Assembly: GCF_001427875.1 (NCBI RefSeq)
Contig: NZ_LMHK01000001.1
Coordinates: 1,118,871 to 1,182,870 of the forward strand
Direction of reading: 5' to 3'
DNA: 64,000 nucleotides
From: Devosia sp. Root685
GTDB taxonomy: Bacteria; Pseudomonadota; Alphaproteobacteria; Rhizobiales; Devosiaceae
Shown here: positions 58,744 to 64,000 of the stretch, one piece after another
How positions within the stretch are numbered: position 1 is the stretch's first letter
Layout of the letters: the number at the start of each line of letters is the position of its first letter
Made by a program: the position numbers and the translations under genes
Notes under the pieces: model-generated
The model's input: the letters and a program-made list of their open reading frames with translations, nothing else
Database searches by the model: none
Told to the model about the DNA's origin: nothing

Positions 58744-60017
58744 GCGTCTCCGGCACATTCGATGCCGCGCTCGGATCGAAGTGGGCCGGCGCTGATTTCG
58801 TCCGCCAGCGGGCGCTAAAGCTGCTCGATGGCGTGGTGGCACTGTGGATTTTTGCCGGCGGTGTCGTGCTGATCGAGCCATCGCCCTATGAGGTGATGTT
58901 TCTGGCGGTGCTGCCGGTGGCGATCATGGCCGGCATCGGGCTCTATCGCTCGACATTCGGGCTGCTGGCGATCATGCTGTGCTTCACGCCCTTTGCGCTG
59001 ATTGCGGCCATGCAGGTGCGGTTTACCCCGATCAGCGAGGCGCTGATCTTCACGGCGGTGACGATCTTCTTGATGCTGACGAGTTACTTCGTCGCCAACT
59101 ATCTCGCCGAATCCACCGAGAGGCGCATGCGGGTGATTGTGCGCGCCTATACGGTGATTGCAGTGATCCTCGCCATCATCGGGACGCTGGCCTATCTGCG
59201 GCTCATGCCGGGCGCGGATCTGTTCCTCCGCTATGACCGTGCCAAGGCGACATTCAAGGACCCGAACGTCTATGCGCCGTTTCTGGTGCTACCGGCGATG
59301 TTTGCGCTGCAGCGGGTTTTGCTGGGGCGCGGCTGGCAGGCGCTGATTGCGGCGGGAGTGTTTTTCGTGCTGTTCGTCGGGGTGTTCGTCAGCTTCTCGC
59401 GCGGCGGCTGGGGGCATTTTGCGGCGTCCTCGCTGATCACGCTTGTACTGGTTTTCCTGCTCGAAGCGGGGGCGCGGGACAAGGTGCGCATCCTTCTCAT
59501 GACCCTGATCGGGGCGGGCATGCTGGTTGTGGCGTTGGGCGGGCTGTTGTCCGTGCCAGCGGTTGCCAATTTCTTCGAGCTGCGCGCGTCCTCGCAGAAC
59601 TACGATACGGGCGAAACGGGGCGGTTCGGGCGGCAGGGCTATGCGCTGGAACTGGCGCTGGATAATCCCTGGGGGATTGGGCCGGGCGAGTTCCGCAACC
59701 TCCGCATCATCGAAGAGCCGCACAACGTCTACATCACCGTCGTTCACGTTTATGGCTGGGGCGGCGGACTGCTCTACTATTTGCTTGTTATCGCCACGCT
59801 CTGGAAAGGCACGGTCATGCTGCTGCGCCCTTCCCCCTATCGGCTGATGGCGATACCGGTCATGGCGACGTTCACGATGGTCGTTGCCGAGTCTGCCATC
59901 ATCGACTCCGACCACTGGCGGCATTTCTTTTTGTTGATCGGGATGGTCTGGGGGCTTTCGACCGCCATCGCCAACGAGCACCGCGTTTCGGCGCGCCGCG
60001 CGCAAATGCTGGTCTAA
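58740..60017 (+). CDS. O-antigen ligase/polymerase-like membrane protein
   Basis: Integral membrane protein of 425 residues with about 11-12 helices and a large periplasmic loop after helix 9 or so (SSQNYDTGETGRFGRQGYAL) that has the family's conserved Arg and Gln. The start TTG at 58740 overlaps the preceding stop (TTGA). It belongs to the Wzy_C/O-antigen ligase group; in this locus it is the likely polymerase of the exopolysaccharide rather than a lipid A ligase. The hairpin at 60027 ends the unit. Confidence 0.82.
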   Translation: MSVSGTFDAALGSKWAGADFVRQRALKLLDGVVALWIFAGGVVLIEPSPYEVMFLAVLPVAIMAGIGLYRSTFGLLAIMLCFTPFALIAAMQVRFTPISEALIFTAVTIFLMLTSYFVANYLAESTERRMRVIVRAYTVIAVILAIIGTLAYLRLMPGADLFLRYDRAKATFKDPNVYAPFLVLPAMFALQRVLLGRGWQALIAAGVFFVLFVGVFVSFSRGGWGHFAASSLITLVLVFLLEAGARDKVRILLMTLIGAGMLVVALGGLLSVPAVANFFELRASSQNYDTGETGRFGRQGYALELALDNPWGIGPGEFRNLRIIEEPHNVYITVVHVYGWGGGLLYYLLVIATLWKGTVMLLRPSPYRLMAIPVMATFTMVVAESAIIDSDHWRHFFLLIGMVWGLSTAIANEHRVSARRAQMLV

Positions 60018-60026
60018 ATGCAAAAA

Positions 60027-60047
60027 GGCCGCGATGTGATCGCGGCC
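60027..60047. terminator. Hairpin between exopolysaccharide unit and tRNA-Pro
   Basis: Perfect nine-base stem GGCCGCGAT/ATCGCGGCC with GTG loop, flanked by ATGCA-like outer complementary bases. It lies ten bases after the ligase-like gene and 24 bases before the 3' end of the convergent tRNA-Pro gene. It lacks a long U-run. Confidence 0.65.
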
Positions 60048-60070
60048 ATGCATTCGAACTTTTGGTGAAA

Positions 60071-60147
60071 TGGTCGGAGCGACAGGATTTGAACCTGCGA
60101 CCCTTTGTCCCCCAGACAAATGCGCTACCAAGCTGCGCTACGCCCCG
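60071..60147 (-). tRNA. tRNA-Pro (anticodon GGG)
   Basis: A 77-base cloverleaf on the minus strand: acceptor CGGGGCG/CGCTCCG-type pairing with A discriminator, D-arm TAGCGCAGCTTGGTAGCGC, anticodon loop CTGGGGG (GGG), T-arm GCAGG-TTCAAAT-CCTGT and CCA encoded (complement of 60071-60073). Confidence 0.95.
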
Positions 60148-60265
60148 ACTGCGCGGAGACATAGACAAACAGGTGTTTTGACGCAACCCTGATTTTTCCG
60201 AGAATGAACACAAAGGGCGATTTGCGTGTGGAAGCGCACATGGCCTCGACGAGGAGACGCCCGCT

Positions 60266-60919
60266 TTGCCTACCCGGCTCGTGAAAATACTCGGGCATCG
60301 CGTTGCGCCACCGCGCTTCGTGCTGTTCGCCGCAATCCTCGTGCTGCTGCTGCTTCTGACAGTGCTGGCCGGGATCGAACCGCAGATCGGCGTTCTGGCC
60401 AGTTTCGACGTGGCAACGCTGGTTTTTCTCGCTTCGGCTTTGCCTCTGCTGAACGACGATGTGGCGATGATGCGCTCGACGTCAGCGGCGAACGATGCCA
60501 ATCGCGTTGGCCTGCTGGCGATCACGCTTCTGGTTTTGCTTGTCGTGCTTATCGCGGTGGGAACGCTGATAGCGCACTCGAACGCATACTGGATCGAGGT
60601 GCCGCTGATCCTGGGTTCGCTGGTGCTGGCCTGGGTGTTCGCCAACACCGTTTTTGCCTTCCACTATGCCCATCTCTACTACCAGCAGCGGGAGGGGCGG
60701 GATTGGGCAGGGCTGAACTTCCCCGGTGGTGCGACGCCTAACTATTGGGACTTCCTCTATTTCAGCTTTACCCTGGGCATGACCTTCCAGACCTCGGATG
60801 CCGTGATCGAGGGGGCCAATATGCGCCGGATCGCGCTGGCCCATGGGGTTGCGGCATTCCTCTTCAATCTCGGCATTCTGGCTTTCGCGATCAATACGGT
60901 GGGCAGCCTCTCGGGCTAG
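60266..60919 (+). CDS. DUF1345 family membrane protein
   Basis: Integral membrane protein of 217 residues with five or six helices. Family features are HYAHLYYQ in the middle and NYWDFLYFSFTLGMTFQTSDA. A TTG at 60266 with GAGGAG ten bases upstream is the start used; no ATG is available in a suitable place. Function unknown. It resembles two-pore K+ channel-like DUF1345 proteins only by motif, so no transport role is claimed. Confidence 0.83.
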   Translation: MPTRLVKILGHRVAPPRFVLFAAILVLLLLLTVLAGIEPQIGVLASFDVATLVFLASALPLLNDDVAMMRSTSAANDANRVGLLAITLLVLLVVLIAVGTLIAHSNAYWIEVPLILGSLVLAWVFANTVFAFHYAHLYYQQREGRDWAGLNFPGGATPNYWDFLYFSFTLGMTFQTSDAVIEGANMRRIALAHGVAAFLFNLGILAFAINTVGSLSG

Positions 60920-60975
60920 GGGCGGCCATGGGGCTTACGTCATCACCAGATGCACACCCGCCCCCACCGACTCTC

Positions 60976-61056
60976 ACCCCGGGCATGACCCCGGGCCCAT
61001 CCCGAGATCTCAAGATGGGCCCCGGCCTTCGCCGGGGTGACAACCGAGGGTGGGGA
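60976..61056. repeat. GGGCCCCGGC/GCCGGGGTGAC dispersed repeat, copy 3
   Basis: Complete copy with both hairpins: ACCCCGGGCATGACCCCGGG and GGGCCCCGGC-CTTC-GCCGGGGTGAC, separated by CCCATCCCGAGATCTCAAGA. It lies between convergent DUF1345 and DUF2200 genes. Confidence 0.82.
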
Positions 61057-61079
61057 TGTTCAGAGGGACGCGAGCCGGC

Positions 61080-61439
61080 TCAACTTCGCTTGATCTTTTC
61101 CATCGCCTTGCCCTTGGCCAGTTCGTCGATGATTTTGTCGAGATAGCGAAGTTCGCGCATCAGGGGATCTTCGATGTCTTCCACGCGAATGCCGCAGACG
61201 ACGCCCTTGATGAGGGACCGCGACGGATTCAGGTGCGGGGCATGGGCGAAGAAATCTTGGAAGGTCGTCTTCTTTTCCAGTTCCTCGTCGAGGGTCTGCT
61301 GGCTGTGCCCGGTCAGCCAGCAGATGAGCTCGTCGACCTCGGCCTTGGTGCGCCCCTTCTTTTCCGCCTTGGTGATGTAGTGCGGATAAACGCTTGCGAC
61401 GCTGATGGAGAAGACGCGGTGATTGGCCGAGGTTTTCAT
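61080..61439 (-). CDS. DUF2200 family protein
   Basis: Small cytoplasmic protein of 119 residues matching DUF2200 throughout ([80 protein letters not shown]). Function unknown. It follows adenine deaminase by 11 bases on the same strand, so it is probably co-transcribed. Confidence 0.9.
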   Translation of the reverse strand: MKTSANHRVFSISVASVYPHYITKAEKKGRTKAEVDELICWLTGHSQQTLDEELEKKTTFQDFFAHAPHLNPSRSLIKGVVCGIRVEDIEDPLMRELRYLDKIIDELAKGKAMEKIKRS

Positions 61440-61450
61440 GGCTTTGCCTT

Positions 61451-63250
61451 TCAGTCGAAGAGCGGCGCCAGGGTCATTTCAGGCACCTTTACCAAACCCT
61501 TGTCGGTGATGCGGATTTCCGGGATGACCGAGAGCGGGATGAGGTTGAAGCCCATATAGGGAATGGTGCAACCGACCTGCTGCCAGGCCTTTTTCAGCGC
61601 CTGGTTTTCGGCGGCGACTTCGTGGACGCGCTTGTCGGACATGAGGCCGGCGACCGGAAGGGCGACGAAGGCCAGCACCTTGCCGTTTTCGACCACGGCG
61701 ATGCCGCCATTGGCGGCTTCGATGGTTTTGAGGGCGAGCTGCATGTCGGCTTCGTTGGTGCCGGCGAGGATGATGTTGTGGCTGTCGTGGCCGACGCTGG
61801 AGCCGACGGCGCCGTTCTTGATGCCGAAATCATGGAGGAGGCCATAGGCGATGCCGCCATTGGACTTGCCGTGGCGCTCGATGACGGTGACGAAGCTGAG
61901 ATTGTCGCGTTCGAGGATGGTTTCCCAGTCATTGGCGGGGGCGATGTCGATCTTGCGGTGCGGCAGGATGATGCCGGGCATTTCGATGCCGATGGCATTG
62001 GCGGTGACGGCGCCGCTCGGCAGATCGGGGACGAGCTTGATCGATTTGGGCAGGTGAACGGTGCTGTAGGCCGCGTCGGGGTAGCGGTAGCGCTGGTTGA
62101 GCGTGTCTTCGAGCAAGGGGGTGACCTTGCGGTCTTCGACCATCAGCGCGCCGCCGTACCAGGTGTTGACCGGCTTCAGGTCATCGTCGAGGAGGACGAG
62201 ATCGGCACGGCGGCCGCCGCCGAGGCCGCCGATTTCATCGCCCATGCCGAAGCGGGTGGCGCCGTGGAGCGAGCCCATGGACCAGGCCTGTTCGGGTTTG
62301 ACGCCGCAGCGGATGGCTTCGCGAACGACCCAATCGAGGCCGAAGCTGAGGAGATCGTCGGCGTCGCGATCGTCGGTGCAGACGCAGTAGCGCTTGTGGC
62401 TGGCGCCGAGTTCGGTGATCGGCTTGATGGCTTCGACGATGGAATTCCAGGGCGTGGCCGGATTGCCGCCACGGAGGAAGACCCAGATGCCGGCATCGAC
62501 GAAATCGTCGGAGATGTCGCGGTCGATGGCTTCATGCGTGTCGGTGACGCCGGCCGCCGCGTAGGGAGCGACGAATTCGCGGCCATAGATGTGGCCGGAG
62601 ACGGGACGGCCGCGCTTGAGGGCCTCGGCGATGATGGCGTGACTGCGCGGATCGCCCATGGCGACGGGCACAAAATCCATTTTTTCGCCGAGGGCGACGG
62701 CTTCGGGCCACTTGTCGAAGAGGGCGCCGATCTTTTCGGGAGTGAGGTCACCGCCGGCGGTTTCGAGTTCGGGCGAGGTCGCGGGGACGGTCGACGGGAC
62801 GGTGAGGAAGATCGAGAGCGGGGCGAGGCGGGCGTCTTCGAGCATGGCCTCGACGCCGGCCACGTCCATGACATTGCCGATTTCGTGGCTGTCGCAGAAG
62901 ATCGTGGTGGTGCCGTTTAGGAGGGCCGCCTCGGCATAGGCGCAGGCGGTGACCATCGAACTTTCGATGTGGATATGGGGATCGACGAGGCCGGGGGCGA
63001 TGATGCCGCCCTTGGCGTCGTAGAGGGCTTTGGGGGCCGGGGCGGATTTGTAGGAGCCCGCAGGTTTGACGGCGGCGATGCGGCCGCCGGAGAGCCAGAT
63101 TTCCTTGTCGGTAGAGATGCGCTCGGAATAGGTCGAGAGCATGCGGGCGCCGGTGATGACGAGATCGGCAGGCGCCCTGCCCCCGGCGACGGCGGCGAGG
63201 TTGGTGATCTGGGTGTGGAGCGGGGACACGGAAAAGCGGGTTATCGCCAT
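61451..63250 (-). CDS. ade: Adenine deaminase
   Basis: Amidohydrolase of 599 residues converting adenine to hypoxanthine and ammonia. Metal ligands and substrate residues are in order: [16 protein letters not shown] (HxH), [56 protein letters not shown], and [17 protein letters not shown] at the C-terminal end. The length matches bacterial Ade. It begins three bases after the M20 peptidase stop and precedes the DUF2200 gene. Confidence 0.93.
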   Translation of the reverse strand: MAITRFSVSPLHTQITNLAAVAGGRAPADLVITGARMLSTYSERISTDKEIWLSGGRIAAVKPAGSYKSAPAPKALYDAKGGIIAPGLVDPHIHIESSMVTACAYAEAALLNGTTTIFCDSHEIGNVMDVAGVEAMLEDARLAPLSIFLTVPSTVPATSPELETAGGDLTPEKIGALFDKWPEAVALGEKMDFVPVAMGDPRSHAIIAEALKRGRPVSGHIYGREFVAPYAAAGVTDTHEAIDRDISDDFVDAGIWVFLRGGNPATPWNSIVEAIKPITELGASHKRYCVCTDDRDADDLLSFGLDWVVREAIRCGVKPEQAWSMGSLHGATRFGMGDEIGGLGGGRRADLVLLDDDLKPVNTWYGGALMVEDRKVTPLLEDTLNQRYRYPDAAYSTVHLPKSIKLVPDLPSGAVTANAIGIEMPGIILPHRKIDIAPANDWETILERDNLSFVTVIERHGKSNGGIAYGLLHDFGIKNGAVGSSVGHDSHNIILAGTNEADMQLALKTIEAANGGIAVVENGKVLAFVALPVAGLMSDKRVHEVAAENQALKKAWQQVGCTIPYMGFNLIPLSVIPEIRITDKGLVKVPEMTLAPLFD

Positions 63251-63253
63251 GGT

Positions 63254-64000
63254 TCAGGCCTTCGAGAAAGCGTGGAGGATGCGCACCCAGGAGCGAATGC
63301 CCTTATGGAAGCTGGAGAGGTCGTATTTTTCGTTGGGGCTGTGGATGCGGTTGTCGAAGCGGGCAAAGCCGATGAGGAGGCTGTCCATGCCGAGGCGTTC
63401 CTTGAATTCGCCGAGGATGGGAATGGAGCCGCCGGTGCCAGCGAGTGCGGTTTCGCGCCGCCATTCTTCGGTCAGGGCGTGCTTGGCCTTGTTGAGCAGG
63501 ACGCCATCGAGCGGCATGGATTGGGCGGCGGCGGTACCGTAGGCCTTGAAGGTGACCGAACAGTCGGCGGGAATGCGGGCGCGGACGAAATCGCGAAAAA
63601 TTTCGCGGATGCGGTTGGGGTCCTGACCGTCGACGAGGCGGAAGGAAATCTTGGCGCCGGCCTTGGCCGGGATGACGGTCTTGAAACCGTCTCCGGAATA
63701 GCCGCCCCAGACGCCGTGGACTTCTGCCGTCGGGCGGGCCCAGACCTGTTCGAGGACGGAGCGGTCTTTTTCGCCGGCGGGAATGGAGAGGCCGATATCG
63801 CCGAGGAATTTTTCGGCGTCGAAGGGCAGACGTTCCCATTCGGCCTTGTTGGCGGCGGGGAATTCGGCGGCGCCGTCGTAGAATCCGGGAATGGCGACGC
63901 TGCCGTCTTCGCTGCGCAGCTGGCCGATAATGGTGGAAATAAGCTGCACGGCATTGCGGGCGGCGCTGCCGAACATGCCGGAATGGAGATCGCGGTCGGC
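63254..64000 (-). CDS. M20 family dipeptidase (C-terminal part, runs off right edge)
   Basis: Zinc peptidase; 248 C-terminal residues are visible and the N-terminus lies beyond base 64000. The visible part starts inside the dimerisation domain (ADRDLHSGMFGSAARN, typical of the CNDP/PepV dipeptidases), continues with GVWGGYSGDGFKTVIPAKAG and ends with GFARFDNRIHSPNEKYDLSS, the last metal-ligand segment. It is probably co-transcribed with ade and the DUF2200 gene. Confidence 0.9.
   Translation of the reverse strand, partial: ADRDLHSGMFGSAARNAVQLISTIIGQLRSEDGSVAIPGFYDGAAEFPAANKAEWERLPFDAEKFLGDIGLSIPAGEKDRSVLEQVWARPTAEVHGVWGGYSGDGFKTVIPAKAGAKISFRLVDGQDPNRIREIFRDFVRARIPADCSVTFKAYGTAAAQSMPLDGVLLNKAKHALTEEWRRETALAGTGGSIPILGEFKERLGMDSLLIGFARFDNRIHSPNEKYDLSSFHKGIRSWVRILHAFSKA

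Overview
The window is a G+C-rich chromosomal segment of an alphaproteobacterium of the order Hyphomicrobiales, most likely Devosia or a close relative. This rests on an NDUFS4-type complex I accessory subunit, a DUF2842 gene beside heme A synthase (ctaA), the alaC-hom-glpX-recJ neighbourhood, a csp/DUF192 pair, and a urt/fmd cluster beside a permease-kinase fusion. Genus is inferred from gene content and protein style only.

Layout. 1-1564: left-edge fragment of a family-5 solute-binding protein and its LacI-type regulator. 1875-3171: respiratory NDUFS4-like protein and a TraB/GumN protein. 3207-14116: carbohydrate catabolic block with two Gfo/Idh/MocA dehydrogenases, two TIM-barrel isomerases, a complete ABC importer and a divergent LacI regulator; a HigB/HigA-like toxin-antitoxin pair interrupts it. 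14167-14836: tRNA-Arg and fabZ. 15073-26053: a nitrogen/amide block with a 1057-residue NCS1 permease-histidine kinase-receiver fusion, its LuxR-type response regulator, a divergent urtABCDE importer, formamidase fmdA and zinc-ribbon fmdB. 26109-33249: mixed small genes, two tRNA-Glu genes and an AT-richer accessory patch. 33373-46597: GlxA regulator/cysteine hydrolase pair, hydrolase, cfa, then recJ, glpX, homoserine dehydrogenase (with an unusual N-terminal domain), rlmC, alaC and a GT1 glycosyltransferase. 46752-51649: dicarboxylate/amino-acid symporter, an SdpI-like membrane protein, rplM-rpsI, ctaA. 51711-60017: exopolysaccharide locus (deacetylase, Wzz-like chain-length protein with a degenerate kinase domain, Wza-like lipoprotein, GT4, initiating sugar-phosphate transferase, ligase/polymerase-like protein). 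60071-64000: tRNA-Pro, DUF1345, DUF2200, adenine deaminase and a truncated M20 peptidase.

How the parts work together. The sugar block looks like import followed by oxidation, elimination/isomerisation and reduction of a glycoside or anhydrosugar through 3-keto intermediates, under a LacI repressor whose two operators straddle the promoter. The amide block looks like a closed circuit: a transporter-shaped sensor kinase and response regulator placed divergently from an importer for urea or short amides and the formamidase that releases ammonia.

Intergenic DNA carries several dispersed hairpin repeat families, including a three-hairpin element present six times. There is no rRNA, CRISPR array, recognisable transposase or integrase in the window.
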